A DNA stretch of 64,000 nucleotides from Palsa-189 sp963803735 (lineage in GTDB: Bacteria; Acidobacteriota; Terriglobia; Acidiferrales; UBA7541). The DNA is taken from positions 1 through 64,000 of the forward strand of contig CAWDNV010000029.1 in NCBI GenBank assembly GCA_963803735.1. The letters run 5' to 3'. The notes beneath the pieces were generated by a model. That model was given only the letters and a program-made list of their open reading frames with translations, did not search any database and had not been told where the DNA came from. Positions within the stretch are counted from its first letter, which is position 1. Every line of letters starts with the position of its first letter. The translations under genes and the position numbers were made by a program. This document shows positions 8,111 to 17,135 of the stretch, piece by piece.

Positions 8111-8640
8111 GCAAGGCCGTTATCGCCGGTAATTGCAGGCATGAACGCGGATTCCTGAGCCGTACAGCAAGCATTGACGTCGAAGGTGGGGCACCTTACA
8201 GGGTCACCGACGTACCCGTTTTTCGAACAAGGCCTCACTTGCGCGGAATACGGTTCTACGAGCCTTATACCCCTTGAACTGGAACAGTGGGCTGGAGCTG
8301 CGCTCGAACAGCCATAGGTCAACTCCCGAAGTCTGTTCGCGGAATGTGGCTCCTGCTTGAAAATCCCACTGTACGAGAACGCCGTTTCTCGGGAGTTGAG
8401 GAACGTCAATCTTGAAAAAGTCGGATTACGCGAACTCCTCGCCAGAGTTGAACTCGGCTTGTTTAGGGTCGTAATAAGGAGGAGTTGCACTAAGCTGACT
8501 GCTCAGACTCCGTCACGCCCGTGCAGCACCTGGGACCGGAGAGGAAGGACGTTGCAACCGGCGCGTCTGGGTGTAGCATGCTGCAACCCTTCGGGGCGAC
8601 ACGGAAAAACTGGCCAGGAGTTTCTAATGAGGTTCTGCCG
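8111..8640 (+). other. Intergenic region, no confident gene
   Basis: About 530 bases. Frames on both strands (for example 7981-8490 minus) have no ribosome site and no recognisable pattern. The frame of the downstream dehydrogenase is open back to 8521, but those residues are unlike the family. The region probably holds its promoter and possibly eroded sequence. Confidence 0.45.
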
Positions 8641-9687
8641 ATGATTGCTACCAAAGCGTTTGCTGCTCAAAGCGCCGGAGCCACTCTTGGCCCATTCAGC
8701 TTCGTGCGACGCGAACCAGGTCCTCACGACGTTGTCATGGAAGTCTCGCATTGCGGCGTCTGCCATACCGACATTCATTTTGTCAACAACGACTTTGGCA
8801 TGTCGATCTATCCTCTGGTTCCCGGACACGAAATCGTCGGAAGGGTGAGGGCCGTCGGTAATCAGGTGAAAAAATTCCGACCCGGCGACTCGGCGGCCGT
8901 CGGCTGCCTCGTGGACTCGTGTCGCGAATGCGCATCCTGCGCCGCCGGTCTCGAGCAGTTCTGCCAGAACGGTTTCGTCCTGACCTATAGCGGCTACGAA
9001 AAAGATGGCAAGACCGTCACCTACGGAGGCTATTCCACAAAGATCGTCGTGGACGAAAAATTCGTCTTGAACATGTCTCCGAAACTGGCGCCCGACAAAA
9101 GCGCGCCGCTTCTCTGTGCCGGCATCACCACCTATTCGCCGCTGCGGCACTGGAAAGTCGGCAAAGGCCAAAAGGTCGCCGTGCTCGGGCTCGGCGGCCT
9201 CGGGCACATGGGAGTGAAGTTTGCCGCATCGTTTGGCGCGGAAGTCACCGTACTCAGCACGTCCGCTTCGAAAAAGGCGGATGCCATCCGCCTCGGAGCG
9301 CATGATTTTGTGCTCACCAATGACGACAAACAAACCCAGCGCGTTACCAACCGCTTCGATCTGATCCTGGATACGCTCTCCGCTTCGCATGACTACAACC
9401 TGTGCGTCGGGATGCTGAAGAGCTGCGGTACGCTGGTTTGCGTTGGACTTCCGCCAAAGCCGATCGAGGTGCCGGCGCTGAGCATCGTCTTCGCCAGGAA
9501 GTGCATCGCCGGTTCTCTGATCGGCGGCCTGCCCGAAACTCAGGAAATGCTCGATTATTGTGCCTCGAAGAACATCACCGCCGATGTCGAAGTCATTCCA
9601 ATTCAGCAGATCAACGAGGCCTACAAACGAATGCTGAAGAACGACGTGAAGTATCGCTTTGTCATCGATATTGCCTCACTACAGTAG
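8641..9687 (+). CDS. Zinc-dependent NAD(P) alcohol/aldehyde dehydrogenase, YahK-like
   Basis: 348 residues, matching the family length. Medium-chain dehydrogenase fold: catalytic zinc ligands C41 (CGVCHTD) and H62/E63 (PGHE), structural zinc cysteines C94, C97, C100 and C108, and the Rossmann motif GLGGLGHMG. The segments GITTYSPLRHW and GSLIGGLPETQEMLDYCA are characteristic of the cinnamyl-alcohol-dehydrogenase/YahK group, which reduces diverse aldehydes, usually with NADPH. The start is the ATG at 8641 with GAGG eight bases upstream; the longer frame to 8521 is not family-like. It is a single-gene unit flanked downstream by an IS30 element. Confidence 0.93.
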   Translation: MIATKAFAAQSAGATLGPFSFVRREPGPHDVVMEVSHCGVCHTDIHFVNNDFGMSIYPLVPGHEIVGRVRAVGNQVKKFRPGDSAAVGCLVDSCRECASCAAGLEQFCQNGFVLTYSGYEKDGKTVTYGGYSTKIVVDEKFVLNMSPKLAPDKSAPLLCAGITTYSPLRHWKVGKGQKVAVLGLGGLGHMGVKFAASFGAEVTVLSTSASKKADAIRLGAHDFVLTNDDKQTQRVTNRFDLILDTLSASHDYNLCVGMLKSCGTLVCVGLPPKPIEVPALSIVFARKCIAGSLIGGLPETQEMLDYCASKNITADVEVIPIQQINEAYKRMLKNDVKYRFVIDIASLQ

Positions 9688-9756
9688 GCGGTCTTTTCAG
9701 AATTCCGCAGAACCAGATCTAAACGGACCGATTTTCTTCAAGTCTTGATAAGTCTT

Positions 9757-10986
9757 GCCAGCTCAACCGGTCGATGCAACACCATCTGGTATAAATGTTT
9801 TCTCTAAAGGTGGTGTTTATGATGCAACGAATCCGGGTGCGGCTTTCGTCTGCGCAGAGGGCCGATCTGTGGTGGCGTTGGAAAGCGGGGCAGTCGTTAC
9901 ATGAGATCGGGCGGGCCTTTGGCAAGAGTCATGTGGTCATTCACTTTTTGTTGGCGCGTCATGGCGGGATTGCTCCGGCCGCCCGTCGGCGTTCGCTGCG
10001 AACACTTACCCTGGCGGAGCGAGAGGACATCTCCCGCGGGATCGCTGGCGGATCGTCGATTCGTCAAATCGCCAAGGGTCTGCAGCGAGCGGTGTCGACG
10101 GTGAGCCGGGAGGTGGCCCGCCATGGCGGGCGGCCGTTGTATCGAGCCAACGATGCCGATCAGCAAGCCTGGGAGTCGGCCTTGCGGCCCAAGACCTGCT
10201 TGCTGGCTATCCACGAGCAGCTACGAACGATCGTTGCGAGTAAACTGATTCTGGACTGGTCGCCGGAGCAGATTTCTGGATGGCTGAAGAATCAGTATCC
10301 CCAGGACGGAAGCCTGCGCGTGTCCCACGAAACCATCTATCGGAGTCTGTTCATACAAGCGCGGGGAGCGCTGAAACAGGAACTGGTGCGGCATCTGCGT
10401 TCCAAGCGGCGGATCCGCCGCTCGCGGCACTCCCGTGATAGCGGACATCACCGTGGTCAAGTCGTCGATGCCATCTCCATCCGGGAAAGGCCTGCGGAGG
10501 TCGAGGACCGCGCCGTTCCCGGGCATTGGGAGGGCGATCTGTTAAGCGGCGCGCACAACAGTCACGTGGCCACCTTGGTGGAGCGCCGTTCGCGCTTTGT
10601 CATGCTGGTCAAGGTGCCCAGCAAGGAGACGGCGACGGTGGTCGCCGCTCTGAGCCAGCACGTCCGTCAGCTTCCGGCGACGCTGCGGCGCTCGTTGACC
10701 TGGGACCGCGGGCTGGAGATGGCCCAGCACCAGAGCTTCACCGTCGCCACGGATGTGAAGGTTTACTTCTGTGATCCGCAGAGTCCTTGGCAACGCGGCA
10801 GCAACGAAAACACCAATGGGCTCTTACGGCAGTACCTGCCGAAGAAGGCCGACTTGTCCAGCTACAGTCAAACGGACCTGGACCGAATCGCGCTGCGCCT
10901 CAATCAACGCCCACGCAAGACGTTGGGCTTTGAAACTCCGGAGAGTAGACTACAGGCCAGTGTTGCATCGACCCCTTGAGACCACC
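9757..10986 (+). mobile_element. IS30-family insertion sequence
   Basis: About 1.23 kb. The ends contain a perfect 14-bp inverted repeat: GGTCGATGCAACAC at 9769-9782 and its complement at 10960-10973, each with TCAA/TTGA six bases further out. The outer limits (GCCAGCTC... and ...GAGACCACC) are set by comparison with the deleted derivative at 52095-52299, which shares both ends. One transposase gene fills the element. No clear target duplication is visible at the edges. Confidence 0.85.
9819..10979 (+). CDS. IS30-family transposase
   Basis: About 386 residues from the ATG at 9819 (or the next at 9822); the frame is open from 9795. N-terminal helix-turn-helix (LSSAQRADLWWRWKAGQSLH and the IRQIAKGLQRAVSTVSREV segment). 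C-terminal DDE integrase core: D in GHWEGDLLSG, D in LTWDRGLEMAQH and E in QRGSNENTNGLLRQYLPK. The ending LNQRPRKTLGFETPE is typical of IS30. It appears full length and possibly active. Confidence 0.95.
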   Translation: MMQRIRVRLSSAQRADLWWRWKAGQSLHEIGRAFGKSHVVIHFLLARHGGIAPAARRRSLRTLTLAEREDISRGIAGGSSIRQIAKGLQRAVSTVSREVARHGGRPLYRANDADQQAWESALRPKTCLLAIHEQLRTIVASKLILDWSPEQISGWLKNQYPQDGSLRVSHETIYRSLFIQARGALKQELVRHLRSKRRIRRSRHSRDSGHHRGQVVDAISIRERPAEVEDRAVPGHWEGDLLSGAHNSHVATLVERRSRFVMLVKVPSKETATVVAALSQHVRQLPATLRRSLTWDRGLEMAQHQSFTVATDVKVYFCDPQSPWQRGSNENTNGLLRQYLPKKADLSSYSQTDLDRIALRLNQRPRKTLGFETPESRLQASVASTP

Positions 10987-11041
10987 CGGGTTATCGGCAA
11001 CTGACCCAGCCGCTCGCTGCCGCTCAGTACAGGACCGATTG

Positions 11042-11130
11042 CAATCAATCCGCTATTGATTGTCTGGCCCTTTAAAGGGGCAATACGAAGCGCGCCCACA
11101 GCGCCGTGTCAATCAACTATCAATTGATTG
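11042..11130 (+). repeat. Palindrome-bounded repeat, variant C
   Basis: An 89-bp element bounded by two perfect 21-bp palindromes of the form CAATCAA-N7-TTGATTG (11042-11062 and 11110-11130). The outer arms are the same as in copies A and B, but the interior is different and shorter. The interior holds its own palindrome, CCCTTTAAAGGG. It lies 55 bases beyond the IS30 element. Confidence 0.65.
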
Positions 11131-11179
11131 CCGAGGCATTGCTTGCCGCTGAAAGCTCGGCTCGAACCGGAAAATAGCC

Positions 11180-11752
11180 TTATTTTGACTCCTGATGGCG
11201 AAGTAGGTGTGAAAACTCCCGCAGCACGGCTGCGAGAAATCTTCCACCCCAAATACCGATTAGCAACAATGAACCAAATAAAACCACAGCATCAATACTG
11301 GCCCGGCCCTCACGAGCCCAATAGACATCTTCAAGATTGAGCCAGAGCGCAAATTCATCCAGCGTGAGGGCAGCACCAGCCCCATAGAGTAGGGAAAGCA
11401 CCCGACCGGCAAAAGTACTTGTCTGCTGGCCGCCAGAGCCTGCTTCAACGAGCCATCCGTATCCGACCAGAAGCAGGATGAGAATTCCCCACACCAGGTG
11501 ATGAATGTGACGTCCATGAAAGTAGATGTCGTGAAAAGGGCCGATGTGATGATAGTTGGAATACGCAACGACCCGTACGCCTGCAAAGGTTAGGAAGAAC
11601 GCCACGCTGGCGAGGAAAAGACGGCGCTGAGGGCGGTCGGGAATACTCTGAATGAATGTCTTGTTTACATGAGGGTGCCGGAAGATTAAAAACACGGCCC
11701 CAGTGACGATTATTACCAGCAAACCGGCAACTATTGTGCGATCGAAGATCAT
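11180..11752 (-). CDS. Integral membrane protein of unknown function
   Basis: 190 residues with about five membrane segments (near residues 6-24, 47-65, 83-102, 115-132 and 152-175). The second loop is histidine rich (YHHIGPFHDIYFHGRHIHHL). A striking conserved-looking block, ALTLDEFALWLNLEDVYW, follows, then GRASIDAVV. I recall similar uncharacterised proteins in actinobacteria. The His and Asp/Glu residues near the membrane suggest metal or quinone contact, but this is speculation. It is divergent from the DUF6152 gene. Confidence 0.7.
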   Translation of the reverse strand: MIFDRTIVAGLLVIIVTGAVFLIFRHPHVNKTFIQSIPDRPQRRLFLASVAFFLTFAGVRVVAYSNYHHIGPFHDIYFHGRHIHHLVWGILILLLVGYGWLVEAGSGGQQTSTFAGRVLSLLYGAGAALTLDEFALWLNLEDVYWAREGRASIDAVVLFGSLLLIGIWGGRFLAAVLREFSHLLRHQESK

Positions 11753-11943
11753 GGACTTTTCCCTCGCCTATACAATGAGACCACGATACGGTGGTCCTTT
11801 TCTTTGTGTTTGTCCGGAAGAGCTCCGGGTGTATAAGTACCCAGATAGCGAACCATGGGTTCCAGGTAAGTCTAGAATCGCTCCCGCCTCAGGCAGGCCA
11901 TGCAAGATCGAGTTTCGTCCCTTAAGGATTACGGAGGAATGCT

Positions 11944-12354
11944 GTGAGAAAGAAACTGCTGGCCATTTCCATCGCGATGGTTGGTTTCTTGGCAGTTTCA
12001 GTTCCGCTTTTTGCACATCACGGCAACGCGTCATACGATTCGACGAAAACGGTCACGGTGAAGGGAACGGTGAGGGACTACATTTGGGCCAATCCTCATG
12101 TTTTCCTGAAGGTCGACGCCAAGGACAAGAATGGCAACACGTTGCATTGGATTATAGAAGCTCAAAATCCGCTATCCCAGACCGAAGTAGGCTGGACCAA
12201 GAATACGTTCAAGCCTGGGGATGAAGTCATCGTGGAGGTCATCCCAGCCAAGAACGGGCAGCCCATCGGACGTTTCGGTGCCGCGGGGGCAACAGCGGGC
12301 CTGGCAACACAAGAGAGCCTTATCGTGATTAATGGCAAACAGTTCAAGCCATAA
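11944..12354 (+). CDS. DUF6152 family secreted protein
   Basis: 136 residues from a GTG with GGAGGA five bases upstream. Signal peptide about 1-24 ending FAHHG. The mature start HHGNASYDSTKTVTVKGTV and then IWANPHVFLKVDAK match the DUF6152 pattern (HH...YD, V.GTV, W.NPH). A GTF or GW..N.FKPGDEVIVEV segment follows. The family is periplasmic and of unknown function, and often precedes a large secreted protein, as it does here. Confidence 0.8.
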   Translation: MRKKLLAISIAMVGFLAVSVPLFAHHGNASYDSTKTVTVKGTVRDYIWANPHVFLKVDAKDKNGNTLHWIIEAQNPLSQTEVGWTKNTFKPGDEVIVEVIPAKNGQPIGRFGAAGATAGLATQESLIVINGKQFKP

Positions 12355-12478
12355 GGAACCGCTCAGGTGAGTGTTCCGCAACGCCAAGCGGACTCACCTT
12401 TACCAGGCTTGTGTGAGCTTTCGCATGTCGTAGTGGGATTCGAAAGGTCGAAATCTAGCTACCGGAGGGATTTCGGAA

Positions 12479-13435
12479 ATGTCCAAGCGCTGGGTGGTTT
12501 CGATCGTCGCTCTTATTACAGGATTGGTGTTCTCACCTATTCTGCTTGTTCAAAAGGCTGCGCCGCAAGCGGGAGGTGAGGTGAGTAAATGGAATAACAT
12601 ACCGCCACGCAAGTCTGCATACTCCGGAAAAAAATCAGCCCCCGCTCCGCGCCGTGACATCTCTGGGATTTGGGACGCAGCAGCACTGGATGGGGGATTT
12701 CAGGTAAACGGTGCATTCGAACACCCAGCACTGTTCCCACAAAAAGATGGGGCTGTCCAAGGAGGCCGAGAAGCAGGAGCCGGTGCCGAAGGAGGGCACC
12801 TCGACGAAACAGGTATTGAGCATCCTCTGCCTTACACGCCTTTGGGACTCGCGGCGCTCAAAGCCAACAAGCCCTCGGGACCCGGAGTCAGACAAGTCCC
12901 CGCCGCGCTTTCCAACGATCCACTCGACCAATGTGATCCGATCGGGTTCCCGCGCATCGAGCTTTTTGAATTGAGGACCATCGACCTTGTGCAAACTGCC
13001 AACAAAGTGATTTTTTTGAATGAATGGTATGGCAATTGGCGCATCATCTGGACGGATGGGCGAGAACTGCCCAAGGACCCAGACCCACGTTGGAACGGGT
13101 ACTCAGTAGGCAAATGGGTCGATGACTACACCTTCGTCGTTGAGACGGTTGGGCTGAATCCAAGAACCTGGCTCGATCATGCTGGCCGTCCGCATAGCGC
13201 AGATTTGCGAGTGGAGGAACGGTTTCACCGGGTGGACCATGACAACATGGAGCTCACGGTTACGATTGATGACCCCAAGATGTATACACAACCCTGGATC
13301 GGTCTCAACGAGTTCCCCCTCCACTTGCTGCCAGCCGATTTCGATATCCCGGAGTTGCTCTGCTCGCCATTAGACATGGCCGAATACAATCGCCAAGTTA
13401 GTAAGGCTGTCCTTCCCTCATCCCGAAAGAAGTAG
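12479..13435 (+). CDS. Secreted protein of unknown function, partner of DUF6152 protein
   Basis: 318 residues; GGAGGG lies upstream of the ATG. Signal peptide or anchor about residues 5-28. The mature part begins DISGIWDAA and contains LSNDPLDQCDPIGFPRIELF and WNGYSVGKWVDDYTFVVETV, with HSADLRVEERFHRVD near the end. These blocks are typical of a large uncharacterised family seen after DUF6152 genes in soil bacteria. Residues about 85-115 are glycine-rich and may be locally frameshifted. It probably forms an operon with the gene 124 bases upstream. Confidence 0.65.
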   Translation: MSKRWVVSIVALITGLVFSPILLVQKAAPQAGGEVSKWNNIPPRKSAYSGKKSAPAPRRDISGIWDAAALDGGFQVNGAFEHPALFPQKDGAVQGGREAGAGAEGGHLDETGIEHPLPYTPLGLAALKANKPSGPGVRQVPAALSNDPLDQCDPIGFPRIELFELRTIDLVQTANKVIFLNEWYGNWRIIWTDGRELPKDPDPRWNGYSVGKWVDDYTFVVETVGLNPRTWLDHAGRPHSADLRVEERFHRVDHDNMELTVTIDDPKMYTQPWIGLNEFPLHLLPADFDIPELLCSPLDMAEYNRQVSKAVLPSSRKK

Positions 13436-13643
13436 CGAACGCGAATTCCCGTTTGCAGGCCTTGCTCTATCGGCGGCGACACGCTTGATCCGCTGCCGCC
13501 ACAGCGGCGCAATTCCACAGCCCATGGGATACGAAGTAAGTAGGTTGTTCCACAGCTCATCGGGAAGCAGCAAAGACCAAGAATTTAGTCGTGTCCATAG
13601 TGGCCCGCGTTATACTCTGCGAATTCCAGCTTAGCGGGAGCCC

Positions 13644-14858
13644 ATGGCTATTCAGGCCGGTCAGCGCTTGGGCCCTTACGAAATCCTCTCTGCCATTGGT
13701 GCAGGTGGGATGGGCGAGGTATACCGCGCCCGCGACACCCGCCTAGAGCGCATCGTTGCCGTTAAAATCCTGCCTGATCACCTCTCCGATAGAGCCGAAT
13801 TGCGCGAGCGGTTTGAGAGGGAAGCGCGCACCGTCGCTAGCCTGAATCATCCCCACATCTGCACTCTCTACGACATCGGCCAGCAAGACGGAACTGATTT
13901 CCTGGTTATGGAGTACCTGGAAGGCGAGACGCTGGCCGAGCGTCTGAAGAAAGGTCCACTACCTCTCGATCAAGTCCTGCAGCACGCCATCGAGATTTCC
14001 GACGCGCTGGACAAGGCCCACCGCAAGGGAATAACGCACCGCGATCTGAAGCCGGGCAACATCATGCTGACCAAGTCCGGCACGAAGCTGTTGGACTTCG
14101 GCCTAGCAAAGCTCAAGATTTCACCCGTAGCGAGTCCTCTCTCGCAGCTTCCCACTGCGAATGACAGTATCACCGCGCAGGGGACAATTCTTGGCACGCT
14201 GCAATATATGGCACCGGAGCAACTGGAAGGTAAAGAAACGGATGCTCGTACGGATATTTTCGCTTTTGGTGTCGTCATGTACGAAATGGCCACAGGGAAG
14301 AAGGCGTTTGAAGGCAAGAGCCAGGCCAGCTTAATCGCGAAAATTCTGGAGACCGACCCACAGCCCATCTCTTCACTCCAGCCGATGACGCCGCCCGCCC
14401 TCGATCATGTAGTGAAGACGTGCCTCGCCAAAGATCCCGACGAGCGATGGCAGACCGCCAGTGACCTGAAGCGCGAATTGAAGTGGATTGCCGAGGGCGG
14501 CTCGCTCAGCACAGCTAGCATTACTCCAAGCCGGAGAAACTGGCCGAAAACGCTGTTGTGGTCCACAGCATTCCTAGCTGCTTGCGCCATCGTAGGGATT
14601 GGCGTCTGGCTTCTCAGGCCAACACCAGCGCGACCGGTCACTCGCTTCACGATATCTCTGCCTGGAGACCAACGTCTGGTGGAGTTAGATGAACCGGCAA
14701 TTGCTCTTTCGCCTGACGGAACTCGTCTGGCTTATGTTGCCTCTCAGAGTAATGGCCCACCACAGCTTTACCTGCGAGCTATGGACAGCCCTGAAGCTAA
14801 ACTCATTCCAGGTACCGAAGGAGCTGCCAACCCCTTCTTCTCGCCTGACGGCCAATGA
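13644..14858 (+). CDS. Ser/Thr protein kinase, cut short by an in-frame TGA
   Basis: 404 residues. Kinase domain about 10-275: P-loop GAGGMGEVYRA, lysine in VAVKIL, catalytic loop HRDLKPGNIML, DFGLAKL, and a MAPEQ loop. One membrane segment at about 306-325 (LLWSTAFLAACAIVGIGVWL), then the first PD40/TolB-like blades. The frame stops at TGA (14856-14858) inside FFSPDGQ, where the paralogues have W (TGG), and continues open after it. The kinase half and the anchor are intact, so a truncated membrane kinase could still be made. It is highly similar to the kinase at 43822. Confidence 0.85.
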   Translation: MAIQAGQRLGPYEILSAIGAGGMGEVYRARDTRLERIVAVKILPDHLSDRAELRERFEREARTVASLNHPHICTLYDIGQQDGTDFLVMEYLEGETLAERLKKGPLPLDQVLQHAIEISDALDKAHRKGITHRDLKPGNIMLTKSGTKLLDFGLAKLKISPVASPLSQLPTANDSITAQGTILGTLQYMAPEQLEGKETDARTDIFAFGVVMYEMATGKKAFEGKSQASLIAKILETDPQPISSLQPMTPPALDHVVKTCLAKDPDERWQTASDLKRELKWIAEGGSLSTASITPSRRNWPKTLLWSTAFLAACAIVGIGVWLLRPTPARPVTRFTISLPGDQRLVELDEPAIALSPDGTRLAYVASQSNGPPQLYLRAMDSPEAKLIPGTEGAANPFFSPDGQ

Positions 14859-14978
14859 GTCGGGTTTTTCGCAGGGGAAAAGCTACGAAAGCTTAAGAAG
14901 GTCTCAGTCAGTGGTGGTCCGGCAGTCATCCTCGCTGATGCTTCGCAACCTCAAGGGGCGAGTTGGGGTAGCCGAGGC

Positions 14979-16958
14979 GTGATCACCTTCGGCTCCGAAA
15001 CTGCTTCGGGACTTCAGCAGTTGTCGGATGCCGGCGGGACGCCGCAGCAGATGACTCATCTACAAAAAGGGGAGACCGACCACGATTGGCCGGAGTTCTT
15101 ACCCGGTGACAAGGCAGTGCTTTTTGCTGCAAGCGGCGAAGACCGGACCAGTGGACAGATTGCCGTCGAGGCGATTGGAACCGGCGAGCGGCACAATCTG
15201 ATCAGAGGGGCCTCACACCCCCATTACGCGCCCTCCGGGCAGAAGGTTTATGCGCATGAGGGAAGCCTCATGGCCGTTCCATTTGATCTCCAGCGGCTTG
15301 CCGTGACCGGCAGCGCGGTTCCAGTGCTGGAGGGGATCTTGCAATCGACATCCACGGGCGCCGCCCAGTACAGCTTTTCTGCAACCGGATCATTGGTCTA
15401 TGTTGCGGGGACTGCTCAGGCGACGGAGCAACGTAGGCTGGTGTGGGTCAGTCGTAACGCTACCGAGCAGTCTCTCGCAGTTCCTTTGCATGTTTATCGG
15501 TTTCCCCGGCTCTCTCCCGGTGGGAACCAGTTGGCTGTAACGATCGATGATCCTGAGACTCAACTCTGGCTCTACGATCTCGCTCGGCAGACCCTGACGC
15601 GGTTAACGTTCGAAGGGAACGATAACCTCGGTGCCGTTTGGACGCCCGACGGTAAGCGGATCGCGTTTTCGTCATTCAAGGAAGGACCGGTGGACATTTT
15701 CTGGCAAATGGCAGACGGGAGCGGAGGCCTAGAGCGGCTGACCACCAGTGAGTCTGTGAAAGGTCCTAGTTCCTGGTCCCCGGATGGACAAGTACTAGCC
15801 TTCGGTGAACTAAATCCTAATAAGCGAGCTGAAATCTGGCTACTGCGGATCACCGATCGTAAGACGCAGCCGTTTCTCCAAGCACCCTTCAATGTTGGTT
15901 TCTCTTCGTTCTCACCGGACGGACATTGGCTGGCGTATGTCTCTGACGAATCCGGTCGCTACGAAGTCTACGTGCGGCCCTATCCGGGCCCGGGCGAGAA
16001 GTACCAAATCTCGACCGATGGCGGTTCCGAGCCGGTATGGAATCCGAACGGGCGGGAACTTTTCTATCGCAGTGGGAACAAGATGATGGCCGGCATCGAA
16101 TACTTTCAACGGGCGATCGCAAAAGATCCCGCCGACGCACAAGCTTATGCCGGCCTGGCCGATTCCTACGCCCTCCTTGCCGGCTTCGATGTTGTTCCTC
16201 CAAAGGAGACCTATCCGAGGGCCAAAGAGGCTGCGCAGCAAGAAATAACAAGCAGGCAAATGACGATTCCAAACTACACGGCGACTCTTCGATCAAAAAC
16301 ATCTTCACTGCGTTTAGGACTACCGCATGAGTTCTTCTTCGAGTCACTCGATCCCGACATTGAGGCAGTCACAAACGAAGCTCTATCGACGCTGCGCAAG
16401 CTCACGGCAAGCGTCAAAGAGGCTACAACTGTTCCCCTAAACAACATCACTGATCTAAGAGTAATTGGTGCGGAAGCGTATGCCTACCATGCGGAGTTCG
16501 TGTCAAAGACGCCGGAGAAATACCAGCAACCGACCCTTGGACTGATACGCGCAGGGGCTGACATACGCGCCCGAGACTACGTATTGGCGCGTCGAGAGGT
16601 TGAGCGCCTGCGCCGGGAAATTCAAGGGACCTTCGAGTCGGTGGACGCGATCATAACGCCGACAAGTCCAATACCGCCTCCAGCCATATCCGCCTTCGAC
16701 GCAGCCTTTAAAGATATGCCATTCCCAACTGATCCCTCGGACATCAGAAGAATGATACTGCGTAATACGGGGCCATTCGATAAGTACGGGATACCTACGA
16801 TATCTGTCCCCTGCGGGTTTACACGTAAAGGACTACCGGTCGGCTTGCAAATTAGCGGTCCGCATGGCGGTGAAGCCATCGTCCTCCAGTTGGCTCATGC
16901 ATACGAACAAGCAACGGAATGGCATAAGAAGCATCCCACCGACCTCATCAAGAATTAA
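14979..16958 (+). CDS. Chimeric ORF: PD40 propeller, TPR fragment and amidase C-terminus
   Basis: 659 residues from a GTG, in the same frame as the truncated kinase; without the TGA at 14856 they would be one 1104-residue protein. Residues 1-370 are the TolB-like propeller (repeated SPDG/TPDGKRIAFSS, ending NGRELFYRSGNK). Residues about 372-425 are a TPR piece (GIEYFQRAIAKDPADAQAYA) like that of the kinase at 51.7 kb. Residues about 430-659 are the C-terminal half of an amidase-signature enzyme (LRLGLPHEFFFESLDPDIEA, TPTSPIPPP, CGFTRKGLPVGLQISGPHGG). The amidase catalytic Lys-Ser-Ser region is missing, so no amidase activity is expected. It reads as a recombination product. Confidence 0.8.
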   Translation: MITFGSETASGLQQLSDAGGTPQQMTHLQKGETDHDWPEFLPGDKAVLFAASGEDRTSGQIAVEAIGTGERHNLIRGASHPHYAPSGQKVYAHEGSLMAVPFDLQRLAVTGSAVPVLEGILQSTSTGAAQYSFSATGSLVYVAGTAQATEQRRLVWVSRNATEQSLAVPLHVYRFPRLSPGGNQLAVTIDDPETQLWLYDLARQTLTRLTFEGNDNLGAVWTPDGKRIAFSSFKEGPVDIFWQMADGSGGLERLTTSESVKGPSSWSPDGQVLAFGELNPNKRAEIWLLRITDRKTQPFLQAPFNVGFSSFSPDGHWLAYVSDESGRYEVYVRPYPGPGEKYQISTDGGSEPVWNPNGRELFYRSGNKMMAGIEYFQRAIAKDPADAQAYAGLADSYALLAGFDVVPPKETYPRAKEAAQQEITSRQMTIPNYTATLRSKTSSLRLGLPHEFFFESLDPDIEAVTNEALSTLRKLTASVKEATTVPLNNITDLRVIGAEAYAYHAEFVSKTPEKYQQPTLGLIRAGADIRARDYVLARREVERLRREIQGTFESVDAIITPTSPIPPPAISAFDAAFKDMPFPTDPSDIRRMILRNTGPFDKYGIPTISVPCGFTRKGLPVGLQISGPHGGEAIVLQLAHAYEQATEWHKKHPTDLIKN

Positions 16959-16962
16959 TAAA

Positions 16963-17130
16963 GGCCCGAGACAGACACTCTTTTATGTTGCGATGTGAAA
17001 TGCGTCACGTTGCACAGCTACGCCAAAGTCACACTCGAACCCCTACGCTCCGCCCTTCTAGCAAAACGGCTGCAATTGCAACGGCATAGTTAGCGGAGCC
17101 TAAATTGTCACTGTTGACCTGTCTCGGGCC
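16963..17130 (+). repeat. Segment bounded by a 12-bp perfect inverted repeat
   Basis: GGCCCGAGACAG at 16963-16974 recurs as its complement CTGTCTCGGGCC at 17119-17130, leaving 144 bases between them. It begins four bases after the stop of the chimeric ORF and ends just before the stop of the convergent gene. It could be a small non-autonomous element or a shared long-range terminator stem. The interior shows nothing else recognisable. Confidence 0.45.
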
Positions 17131-17135
17131 GGGAG

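Noticed and set aside
8503..9390. Minus-strand 295-codon frame
   Set aside because: Antisense to the YahK-like dehydrogenase and composed of complement-type residues; no ribosome site.
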